NCBI GenBank assembly: GCA_013041995.1 | Contig: JABDRA010000009.1 | Coordinates: 1 to 5,907, forward strand | Reading direction: 5' to 3' | Source: Anderseniella sp. | Lineage (GTDB): Bacteria > Pseudomonadota > Alphaproteobacteria > Rhizobiales > Aestuariivirgaceae | DNA length: 5,907 nt | Made by a program: the position numbers and the translations under genes | Notes under the pieces: generated by a model | What the model was told of the DNA's origin: nothing | Seen by the model: the letters and a program-made list of their open reading frames with translations, nothing else | Database searches by the model: none | Shown: positions 1 to 5,907 of the stretch, piece by piece | How positions within the stretch are numbered: the stretch's first letter is position 1 | Layout: every line of letters begins with the position of its first letter

Positions 1-186
1 GTCCTGCAGGCCGGTGGCCAAAGACATTGCCTCTCTCAGCAATGCCCGTTGGGAAGAATCATAATCCACTGCCTCAAAGGCCATGGCTTCGACCGAGCTT
101 TCACCATCGGTGCGGATCATGGCCACATCGATGCCATCCATCGATGTGCCGCTCATCAGGCCGATTGCCGTGATTGGATTTGCCAT
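1..186 (-). CDS. anmK: Anhydro-N-acetylmuramic acid kinase, N-terminal part (runs off window)
   Basis: AnmK phosphorylates and opens 1,6-anhydro-MurNAc, giving MurNAc-6-phosphate, in the cytoplasm as part of peptidoglycan recycling. Only the first 62 codons are present, reading leftward out of the window; the family is usually about 370 residues. The translation begins MANPITAIG and carries the hallmark N-terminal phosphate-binding loop GLMSGTSMDGIDVA at residues 9-22, which is nearly diagnostic for AnmK. The ATG at 186-184 is chosen because this loop sits right behind it, as in the family, and because GTGAGGG lies just upstream on the minus strand as a ribosome binding site. The catalytic aspartate and the rest of the fold lie outside the window, so intactness cannot be judged. 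It is divergent from tyrS across 49 bases, an arrangement I recall from other alphaproteobacteria. Confidence 0.93.
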   Translation of the reverse strand, partial: MANPITAIGLMSGTSMDGIDVAMIRTDGESSVEAMAFEAVDYDSSQRALLREAMSLATGLQD

Positions 187-207
187 TCGCCCTCACCATG
201 CTATGAG
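180..207 (+). promoter_or_regulatory. Candidate sigma-70-type promoter for tyrS
   Basis: TTGCCA at 180-185 (5 of 6 to TTGACA) and TATGAG at 202-207 (4 of 6 to TATAAT) are separated by 16 bases. Transcription would begin near 214, leaving a leader of about 22 bases before the tyrS ATG at 236. The -35 box overlaps the start codon of the divergent anmK gene at 184-186. This is a by-eye match only. Confidence 0.4.
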
Positions 208-235
208 GCACGTGTCTTATCACAAGAGTGTTTAC

Positions 236-1471
236 ATGGCCTATAAATCTGACTTCCTCAACGTGCTCGATGAGCGCGGTTTTATCCACCAGTGTTCAGA
301 CTTTGACGGCCTGGATACGCTGGCTGCAAAGCGCGAAGTCATTGCCTATGTCGGCTATGACTGTACAGCGCCATCGCTGCATATCGGCAATTTTCTCAGC
401 ATGATGATGCTGCACTGGCTGCAGGAGACCGGCAACAAGCCGATTACCCTGGTGGGCGGCGGCACCACAATGGTCGGAGATCCATCCGGCAAGGACGAAA
501 CCCGCGCCCTGCGTACAGCGGAAGAAATTGAAGCCAACAAGGCGTCGATCAAGGGTGTCTTCGATAAGGTACTTCAATTCGGCGACGGCAATACGGATGC
601 GATCATGGTCGACAATGCGGACTGGCTCTTGAAGCTCAGTTACATTGACATGCTGCGCAATGTCGGCCGCCACTTCTCCGTCAACCGGATGCTGACCATG
701 GATTCAGTTCGCCTGCGGCTGGAACGTCAACAGGAAATGAGCTTCATCGAATTCAACTACATGGTGTGCCAGTCATACGACTATGTCGAACTGGCCAGAC
801 GCTATGGCTGCAACCTGCAGATGGGCGGGTCGGACCAGTGGGGCAATATCGTTAACGGAGTTGATCTCGGCCGGCGCATGGGTACGCATCAGCTTTACGC
901 TTTGACCACCCCTCTTCTGACCACCTCTTCAGGTGCAAAGATGGGCAAAACGGCACAAGGAGCGGTATGGCTGAACGCCGACCAGTTCAGTGCCTGGGAT
1001 TTCTGGCAGTACTGGCGCAATACGGAAGACGGTGATGTGGCACGCTTCCTCAAGCTGTTCACAACACTGCCAATGGATGAGATTTCCAAGCTGGAAAAAC
1101 TTGGCGGCTCGGAAATCAATGAAGCCAAGAAAGTATTGGCCAACGAAGCAACAGCCCTGCTGCATGGCCGTGAAGCAGCCGATGCGGCGGCGGCAACGGC
1201 ACAGAAAACATTTGAAGAAGGTGGGTTGGCGCAGGACCTGCCCACAATTGCCGGCAAGCCGGGCGATGGCCTGTTATCGCTGTTTGTTGCTGCAGGTCTT
1301 GCTGCCAGCAACGGCGAAGTGCGCAGGGCTGTCACCGGCAATTCGGTCAGCGTGAACGATACAAAAATTACTGATCCCGGCTATGTGGCCGGTGAAGCTG
1401 ACTTCAATTCGGATGGCCTGATGAAAATATCGCTGGGAAAGAAGCGCCATGCACTGGTGAAGCGCGAATAA
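236..1471 (+). CDS. tyrS: Tyrosine--tRNA ligase (class I, TyrS type)
   Basis: This enzyme activates tyrosine with ATP and charges tRNA-Tyr in the cytoplasm. The protein is 411 residues, close to the 424 of E. coli TyrS. The class I signatures are present: HIGN at 49-52 (HIGH box) and KMGKT at 235-239 (KMSKS box, in the variant form typical of TyrRS; E. coli has KFGKT). Tyrosine-pocket residues fall where expected by comparison with E. coli: Y38, Y175, Q179, D182 and Q201 within GGSDQWGN. The C-terminal part, roughly 345-408, fits the S4-like tRNA-binding domain. The reading frame is open back to an ATG at 83, but the ATG at 236 is preferred: MAYKSDFLNVLDERGF aligns with rhizobial TyrS N-termini as I remember them, while the extra 51 codons would run antisense through anmK. 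The ribosome binding site is weak (AAGAG about 8 bases upstream). The gene converges on the AsmA-like gene, with 79 bases between stop codons. It appears intact. Confidence 0.97.
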   Translation: MAYKSDFLNVLDERGFIHQCSDFDGLDTLAAKREVIAYVGYDCTAPSLHIGNFLSMMMLHWLQETGNKPITLVGGGTTMVGDPSGKDETRALRTAEEIEANKASIKGVFDKVLQFGDGNTDAIMVDNADWLLKLSYIDMLRNVGRHFSVNRMLTMDSVRLRLERQQEMSFIEFNYMVCQSYDYVELARRYGCNLQMGGSDQWGNIVNGVDLGRRMGTHQLYALTTPLLTTSSGAKMGKTAQGAVWLNADQFSAWDFWQYWRNTEDGDVARFLKLFTTLPMDEISKLEKLGGSEINEAKKVLANEATALLHGREAADAAAATAQKTFEEGGLAQDLPTIAGKPGDGLLSLFVAAGLAASNGEVRRAVTGNSVSVNDTKITDPGYVAGEADFNSDGLMKISLGKKRHALVKRE

Positions 1472-1550
1472 ATCAGATCTACGGATTGAACTGAAATCGC
1501 GCAATTTCCGGGGTCAGAAGCCAATTTAAATTCGTGGACTGCAGTTATTG

Positions 1551-4500
1551 CTAACGCACCGGTTGGTTTTGCCGTTGCGTTCCGGGCTGTCGCCGTGAAC
1601 CACGAGCCGTACCATCGGAATTGTTCTGGCCGCCGCCAAACTGGAACACGTTGCGCAAAATTCCCGGCGCAATTGCCGAAACCGGGTTGACCAGAAAGCG
1701 GGGTCTGTTCATGGATCCCTTCAGCGCAAAGTTCAAACCAAACACCCCTTGGCCCTTACCGCCGGTCAGGACGTCTCCAAGCAGCGGCACATTTGAAATG
1801 GCCGAGTTCAGGGCGTAGGCGGGAATTATGGTGCCACCAATATCCATGGCAAGATCGTTCTTGCGAATAATGCCTTGCGCCGATGCACCGATGTCGGGGC
1901 CCTGAACCAGCGCGTCGCCGATACGAACAAAACTGTTGTCGACAGAAAACGGCACCGAAAGCCTCGACAGCCGCAGGCCATTTCTTCTGGGGCCTGCTTT
2001 TTTTCCGGCACGACGGGTCGTGTTGTCAATCTGAGACAACGCAGCCTCATTCTGGACTGAGAAATTGCGGACCTCCAGAATGCCCCGTTGAATTGCACCT
2101 TGCCCGGGATTTCCCAGTATGGCGCCAAAGTCAATGGTGCCGCCTGAAATCTTTGAATAGAGATTGGTTGCACGAAGGGATGCACCAGCGTCCCGGCCGG
2201 TTACCCGCATCCGCCGTTGCCCGTTATTGTCCCGGATAATACGCATGGTGATCGGCGCACCGTTTTGATATTTTCCGGTTATTTCCGCAGATTGAACTGC
2301 GCCACCTGACGTAACCAATCTGCCCTGCAGGTTGTTGATCACTTCGCCCCGGTGGACATAAATCCGGCTGATATTCGTATTGACGGAAACCGGCGGTTCT
2401 TTCAGGCTGCCGCGGTCACCGACTTTACTGGACATCATGCGGGATATAAGCGGCCTTGCATCCAGGCTGGCTCCGCCGACGCCCAGCTGATACGAACCCG
2501 ATGAATTATCGATCTCCAGCGCCAGCCGATTTGTCTCGCTTAGAATGAAACGCGGGAACGAAGCATCCTGCAGACTGCTGGTCTTTCGGTTTATGCGTAT
2601 TTTTCCAAGTATTTTCAGTTGACCGCCTGTAATCGAGAGGTCGTCGAGTACAATAAATTTGTCGTCGTTCAGACCTACCGTGAAAGTGGCCCTGGTTTTT
2701 TTGGTCGGTGCCCGAGACCAGCCGATGGCATCAACCGCCATGGAAGTTTTGGACAGATCCGCATCTACCTTTGCCGATACGATTTGCGAACCACGGCGCA
2801 CCATGGACACTTTCAGTCTTGTCGGACCGGTCAGAAACGGTTCGAGTTCAATCCCGAGTTTCTTCCTGTCTGCGTCAGTCAAAGTTGCTGAAATCGTCAT
2901 ATCTTCATCAGCATTTGCGCTTTTACTAAGCGGCCGGCGCCAGGTCAGTTGCGCAGCTTTGTCTCCAAATGTCGCTGTACCCTTACCTGTGATGATGGTG
3001 TCATCCAGCAGCAGGTCGATCTGCGCATTCTTGATATCAATGCCCTCAATCGCATTCTTTATCTGCGCATCAATCAGTTTCGCTGTTGCAGATACGGCAA
3101 ATTCTGAAGAGGTGATGCCGGGTTTGAGAGGCATTGCCAACCTGAGGTTGACTGATCCGCGGCCGCTGACAGAGTCCAGGTCAAAGCTCGAATCGCTGAC
3201 CAGCGACAGTGGCGGCAAGTCGGCGTATTCGTGAAACCCGCCAACGTCGCTTTCCAGCTTCAGGTTCAATGTCGCCGGAGAAATTGGCAGTGCAAGTTTC
3301 GTGATCTGCATGTTGCCGCCGGTGACACTCAGGGATTTGCCCGATGGCAGCGGGATTGCCCCTTGTCCGACTTCGATATCGAACACCCGGCCTGTCAGAT
3401 GAAATCGCCCGTCTGCCTTGGTCATGGGAGGCAAGCCATCGGCGTAGGTGAACTCAACACCTGAGGCGTTAAACTTCAAATCAACCGCATCGACCGGCAG
3501 GGGCTGGCCGTCCAGTGCCGTCTTGATCTGCGCACCAGACAATTTAACCCGGAACTCGGCGTCTTCGACAACGCCCGCGCGCACGTTTTCCCGATACCAC
3601 TTGCGAGACTGTGCGGCGATGACAGGAGGCCACAACTTCCGGAACAGGTCGTGACGAACCGACCGTCCGCGACCTGCCATGTACACACCGACTGCATCGC
3701 CATCTGCAACGAATTGCCCCCGAACCCTCACCCCGCCATCACTGGACAACACAAGCAGGTCGTCGATGAGGAAGCGCTGCTCGTCAAAAAGGGCCTGGCC
3801 TTTGAGCTTGAACTGGTCGATCACGCTGCCGGCTGCACCGGCATTGGGAGTATCGATATTTACGTTCTGGGCATCCAGTTCGATGCGGGCTGCAATCATC
3901 TCCTGTTGCTCGTTGCGAACCGGAACAAACTGGCCATTAAAACGTGCTTCGGTGCCCCTGATCACAAGAGTGGAATCGTTTATCGAAAGGTGACCTGTCT
4001 GCGGTTCAAATTTCAGCCGCAGCAAGCCTTCGTCAATCAGAACCGGATCAGAGATGTAGCCTGGAAATGATACTTTGCCGGCCTTCACCGACAGAACCCC
4101 TGAGCCCGCCAGCATTTCCCCCTTGTCGGACAGCGAAAACTCCATTTCACCGGACATGGGCAGGTCGATATTGGCAAGCTGGTTGAATGCGAACAATTTG
4201 CGGGCAACGTCGGCAGGCGTGACACCATCAACCTTGGCAATCACTTTGAACACGCTGGAATCAGTACGATAGGTTGTCAGGACTTCGGTACGCCAGGTGG
4301 GCCCGTCTGCAGAGATGTCCGCATCCATGAACAGTGCAAAACCGCCGTCGGCCCGCTTGAACCGGAGATTGGCCCGGGGAGAGACCCAAAGCTGATTTTG
4401 AATTTCATCCTTGAACGAGATTTGCGCTTCGGTGATCTCAATCGCCTCCAGCGATCTGGTGCCCGGATCATTGCTCTTGATCTGCAACAAGTCGTTGATC

Positions 4501-5021
4501 GTTTCCACGATTGAGCGGGTGGAGCCGTTGTCCTGGCTGTCGGGTTGAACAAGTGGCTCTACCGACTGAACGCCCACGTCAGACTTGCCTGTCGTTTCAT
4601 TGTCAGCGGAAAAGCCCATCGCAAAATTGCCGTCAGCGTCGCGCCTGGCCAAAATGCGCGCTCCAATCAACTCGAGTTTCTTGGGCTTCACGTTTCCGGT
4701 CAGTATTTCTCCGATGTCAACAGCGATCGCGGCGCGCGGCGCGCGCGCAATCAGATTGCCGCTGGTATCGGTCAGGCGAACATTGGCGAGCCGCAATGTC
4801 GGATGCCCGCCATTGCTGCCGCGTTCTATCACAACGCCACCCAATTCGACCTTCAGGCCGGGTATTGAGTCGCTGACCCTGTCTTCCACAACATCTGTCA
4901 GGAAACCAACGCTGAGAGGCCCGGAAGACAATGCGACCACGACATAGACCGTCGCCGCGATAAGCATCACGGCGAGTGCAACAGTTACCCAGGCTATGCC
5001 TTTTAGTGCCCGGCTGGCCAA
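1551..5021 (-). CDS. AsmA-like / DUF3971 family envelope protein, probable inter-membrane lipid transport
   Basis: This 1156-residue protein looks like an AsmA-superfamily protein of the YhdP/DUF3971 type. In E. coli, YhdP, TamB and YdbH carry phospholipids from inner to outer membrane; the same role here is inference. Residues 9-31 form one hydrophobic N-terminal anchor preceded by R4 and K7, so the bulk should be periplasmic. Residues 40-137 have the AsmA N-terminal pattern (LRLANVRLTDTSGNLIARAP, then ILTGNVKPKKLELIGARIL). A polar linker spans about 138-170. A long beta-strand-rich body follows, with a DUF3971-like segment LFRKLWPPVIAA near 459-470 and KWYREN near 474-479. Residues 1060-1127 hold the conserved C-terminal motif (GTIIPAYALNSAI, VPLLGDVLTGG, VNPVSAIAPGILRNVF). 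A Gly/Gln/Arg-rich tail ends it. There is no cysteine. The start is TTG at 5021-5019: an in-frame TAG at 5066-5064 rules out longer forms, no ATG or GTG lies between, and the next Met (residue 19) is inside the membrane segment. A moderate purine-rich site (AAGAGCGGA) precedes it. Confidence 0.85.
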   Translation of the reverse strand: MASRALKGIAWVTVALAVMLIAATVYVVVALSSGPLSVGFLTDVVEDRVSDSIPGLKVELGGVVIERGSNGGHPTLRLANVRLTDTSGNLIARAPRAAIAVDIGEILTGNVKPKKLELIGARILARRDADGNFAMGFSADNETTGKSDVGVQSVEPLVQPDSQDNGSTRSIVETINDLLQIKSNDPGTRSLEAIEITEAQISFKDEIQNQLWVSPRANLRFKRADGGFALFMDADISADGPTWRTEVLTTYRTDSSVFKVIAKVDGVTPADVARKLFAFNQLANIDLPMSGEMEFSLSDKGEMLAGSGVLSVKAGKVSFPGYISDPVLIDEGLLRLKFEPQTGHLSINDSTLVIRGTEARFNGQFVPVRNEQQEMIAARIELDAQNVNIDTPNAGAAGSVIDQFKLKGQALFDEQRFLIDDLLVLSSDGGVRVRGQFVADGDAVGVYMAGRGRSVRHDLFRKLWPPVIAAQSRKWYRENVRAGVVEDAEFRVKLSGAQIKTALDGQPLPVDAVDLKFNASGVEFTYADGLPPMTKADGRFHLTGRVFDIEVGQGAIPLPSGKSLSVTGGNMQITKLALPISPATLNLKLESDVGGFHEYADLPPLSLVSDSSFDLDSVSGRGSVNLRLAMPLKPGITSSEFAVSATAKLIDAQIKNAIEGIDIKNAQIDLLLDDTIITGKGTATFGDKAAQLTWRRPLSKSANADEDMTISATLTDADRKKLGIELEPFLTGPTRLKVSMVRRGSQIVSAKVDADLSKTSMAVDAIGWSRAPTKKTRATFTVGLNDDKFIVLDDLSITGGQLKILGKIRINRKTSSLQDASFPRFILSETNRLALEIDNSSGSYQLGVGGASLDARPLISRMMSSKVGDRGSLKEPPVSVNTNISRIYVHRGEVINNLQGRLVTSGGAVQSAEITGKYQNGAPITMRIIRDNNGQRRMRVTGRDAGASLRATNLYSKISGGTIDFGAILGNPGQGAIQRGILEVRNFSVQNEAALSQIDNTTRRAGKKAGPRRNGLRLSRLSVPFSVDNSFVRIGDALVQGPDIGASAQGIIRKNDLAMDIGGTIIPAYALNSAISNVPLLGDVLTGGKGQGVFGLNFALKGSMNRPRFLVNPVSAIAPGILRNVFQFGGGQNNSDGTARGSRRQPGTQRQNQPVR

Positions 5022-5076
5022 ATTTCCGCTCTTTTCTGTTCCGGTGTCAAAGCCCCGAAACCGCTAGTCCCAGCGA

Positions 5077-5105
5077 TGTATAGTCTGCCCCATGCAAGCA
5101 GGGAA
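5077..5105 (-). promoter_or_regulatory. Weak candidate promoter for the AsmA-like gene
   Basis: On the minus strand, TATACA at 5082-5077 resembles a -10 box, and TTCCCT at 5105-5100 sits 17 bases upstream in the -35 position but matches TTGACA at only 3 of 6. Transcription would begin near 5070, giving a leader of about 50 bases before the TTG start. The weak -35 makes this tentative. Confidence 0.22.
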
Positions 5106-5141
5106 GTCATGTGGATCACCTTACATTCGGTTAAGGCCCAA

Positions 5142-5169
5142 TTGTGACCTATTATCATGTGGTTATACA
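5142..5169 (+). promoter_or_regulatory. Candidate promoter for bcp
   Basis: TTGTGA at 5142-5147 and TATACA at 5164-5169 are separated by 16 bases, each matching the sigma-70 consensus at 4 of 6. Transcription would begin near 5176 and give an A-rich leader of about 100 bases before bcp. The -10 region lies within GGTTATACAACC (5161-5172), a small palindrome that could serve as an operator. No full OxyR-type ATAG/CTAT array is visible. By-eye call. Confidence 0.3.
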
Positions 5170-5277
5170 ACCTAACGTAAAAATGGCCAGACCATCTCCA
5201 AAAAACCCAATTTCATCGGCAAACAGTATAGATAACCAGACCTTTACCAACTATTTAGCAAGGAAGTTTCTTCGGCG

Positions 5278-5751
5278 ATGAACAGTCCACTAGAATCAGG
5301 TCAAGCTATGCCGGATTTCAATCTTGACGCAAACGCATCGACACGGATTTCCAGCGACGATCTCAAGGGCCATAAGGCAGTAATCTACTTTTATCCCAAA
5401 GACGACACGCCGGGCTGCACCAAGGAAGCAATTGCTTTCACTCAGCTAAAGAGCGCGTTTGAAGCTGCTGATACCAGGATTGTCGGGATATCGGCCGACC
5501 CCGCCCACAAGCATGACAAATTCATTGCCAAACATGACCTGGATATCACATTGGGATCCGACCCCGAGCTGGACACTCTCAAGGCTTTCGGCGTTTGGGT
5601 CCAAAAGGCCATGTATGGACGCAAATACTTCGGTATAGAACGCTCGACCTTCCTGATTGATGCAAATGGTGAGGTGGCCAAGGTGTGGCGCAAGGTGAGG
5701 GTCGCCGGTCATGCCGAGGAGGTTTTGAAAGCCGCCGAGGCACTCGACTGA
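5278..5751 (+). CDS. bcp: Thioredoxin-dependent thiol peroxidase, Bcp/PrxQ-type peroxiredoxin, single cysteine
   Basis: Bcp/PrxQ peroxiredoxins reduce hydrogen peroxide and organic hydroperoxides in the cytoplasm, usually using thioredoxin. The 157-residue length is normal for the family. The active-site motif PxxxTxxC is intact at P40, T44 and C47 (YFYPKDDTPGCTKEA), and the conserved arginine is R122 in GIERSTFLID. C47 is the peroxidatic cysteine. The resolving cysteine found five residues later in E. coli Bcp (C45 and C50) is replaced by I52, and the protein has no other cysteine, so it must work as a 1-Cys enzyme with an external thiol as resolver. The ATG at 5278 has AAGGAAG at 5260-5266, with a rather long 11-base gap. 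A second ATG at residue 11 is possible, but it would remove the strand leading into the conserved PDFNL segment. The gene is divergent from the AsmA-like gene across 256 bases. A specific partner thiol cannot be named from this window. Confidence 0.95.
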   Translation: MNSPLESGQAMPDFNLDANASTRISSDDLKGHKAVIYFYPKDDTPGCTKEAIAFTQLKSAFEAADTRIVGISADPAHKHDKFIAKHDLDITLGSDPELDTLKAFGVWVQKAMYGRKYFGIERSTFLIDANGEVAKVWRKVRVAGHAEEVLKAAEALD

Positions 5752-5780
5752 CAATTGCCGTGCGTAAGACTGTGAACTGT

Positions 5781-5845
5781 CTGTGCCACCGCAGTTGAAC
5801 TTTCCTGTCCGATGTTCATAATCGCACCACAAAGCAGCGGCACAG
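5781..5845. repeat. Imperfect inverted repeat downstream of bcp
   Basis: CTGTGCCACCGC at 5781-5792 is complementary to GCAGCGGCACAG at 5834-5845 at 10 of 12 positions, with CTGTGCC/GGCACAG an exact 7-base pairing at the outer ends. The 41 bases between hold the candidate promoter at 5795-5822. There is no T-run after the right arm, so it does not look like an intrinsic terminator for bcp. It may be an operator pair, a long-loop hairpin, or chance. Confidence 0.4.
5795..5822 (+). promoter_or_regulatory. Candidate promoter for the gene starting at the window end
   Basis: TTGAAC at 5795-5800 (4 of 6 to TTGACA) and CATAAT at 5817-5822 (5 of 6 to TATAAT) are spaced by 16 bases. Transcription would begin near 5829, about 75 bases before the ATG at 5905. 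It lies between the arms of the inverted repeat at 5781-5845. Judged by eye, it is one of the better sigma-70 matches in the window. Confidence 0.38.
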
Positions 5846-5904
5846 CTTCGACACAATGCTGATCGCGACAGTAATTGTGGTTTGGCCCATGTCAGGGAGG
5901 CCTT

Positions 5905-5907
5905 ATG
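5905..5907 (+). CDS. Start codon of a further gene, cut by window end
   Basis: The last three bases are an ATG preceded by AGGGAGG (5894-5900) with a 4-base gap, the strongest Shine-Dalgarno match in the window although the gap is short. An in-frame TAA at 5872-5874 closes the frame upstream. A competing ATG at 5889 in another frame also stays open to the end (MSGRPY) but has no comparable ribosome binding site. Nothing can be said about the product. It reads in the same direction as bcp, 153 bases after its stop codon. Confidence 0.5.

Noticed and set aside
83..235. N-terminal extension of tyrS by 51 codons from an ATG at 83
   Set aside because: It runs antisense through the recognisable anmK coding sequence, and TyrS homologues start near the MAYKSDF segment at 236.
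895..1341. Open frame of 148 codons on the minus strand inside tyrS
   Set aside because: Low-complexity Ala/Ser-rich translation antisense to a conserved tyrS region; a shadow of the real gene.
1493..1508. GAAAT/ATTTC hairpin as an intrinsic terminator between the convergent genes
   Set aside because: Only a 5-base AT-rich stem and no T-run on either side.
1523..1532. AATTTAAATT palindrome in the convergent gap
   Set aside because: A short AT palindrome, common by chance, with no partner site or regulatory context.
2659..3234. Open frame of 191 codons on the plus strand inside the AsmA-like gene
   Set aside because: Antisense shadow, rich in Ser and Ala, with no recognisable domain; the minus-strand frame is open for 1156 codons with clear family motifs.
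3651..4070. Open frame of 139 codons on the plus strand inside the AsmA-like gene
   Set aside because: Antisense shadow with no convincing ribosome binding site or motif.
5228..5254. ATAG (5228-5231) and CTAT (5251-5254) as an OxyR site upstream of bcp
   Set aside because: The spacing of 19 does not fit the ATAG-N7-CTAT-N7-ATAG-N7-CTAT pattern and the inner half-sites are absent.
5775..5803. AACTG/CAGTT hairpin as the bcp terminator
   Set aside because: A 5-base stem with a 12-base loop and only TTT nearby; too weak to call.
5446..5856. Open frame of 136 codons on the minus strand over bcp
   Set aside because: Its sequence mirrors bcp coding constraints and shows no family features; the bcp frame carries the conserved catalytic motif.

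Overview
The window looks like ordinary chromosomal housekeeping sequence from an alphaproteobacterium, most likely of the Hyphomicrobiales (rhizobia-like) group. This rests on three things. The tyrosyl-tRNA synthetase closely resembles my memory of rhizobial and Brucella TyrS. A Bcp-type peroxiredoxin with a single cysteine and a long AsmA/DUF3971 envelope protein lie next to each other. Base composition is moderately GC-rich and even, with no compositional island. The genus cannot be named from the sequence alone.

Layout from left to right: (1) the first 62 codons of anmK, reading leftward out of the window; (2) tyrS, reading rightward and divergent from anmK across only 49 bases, with a candidate tyrS promoter whose -35 box covers the anmK start codon; (3) a 79-base convergent gap with no good terminator; (4) a 1156-residue AsmA-like/DUF3971 protein on the minus strand, starting with TTG, with one N-terminal membrane anchor, no cysteine and the conserved AsmA-type C-terminal motif; (5) a 256-base divergent intergenic region holding candidate promoters for both neighbours; (6) bcp, a peroxiredoxin of the PrxQ/Bcp family, rightward; (7) a 153-base region with a candidate promoter inside an imperfect inverted repeat; (8) the start codon of a further rightward gene behind a strong Shine-Dalgarno sequence, cut by the window end.

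The genes do not form one pathway or operon: each of the three junctions between complete or partial known genes is divergent or convergent. AnmK recycles cell-wall sugar, TyrS charges tRNA, the AsmA-like protein probably serves envelope lipid traffic, and Bcp removes hydroperoxides. AnmK and the AsmA-like protein both concern the envelope, but nothing in the sequence links their expression. I found no mobile element, CRISPR array, RNA gene, phage or defence module, and no evidence of a new multi-gene system. The points most worth a second look are the AsmA-like protein, the missing resolving cysteine in Bcp, and the two short regulatory regions around bcp.
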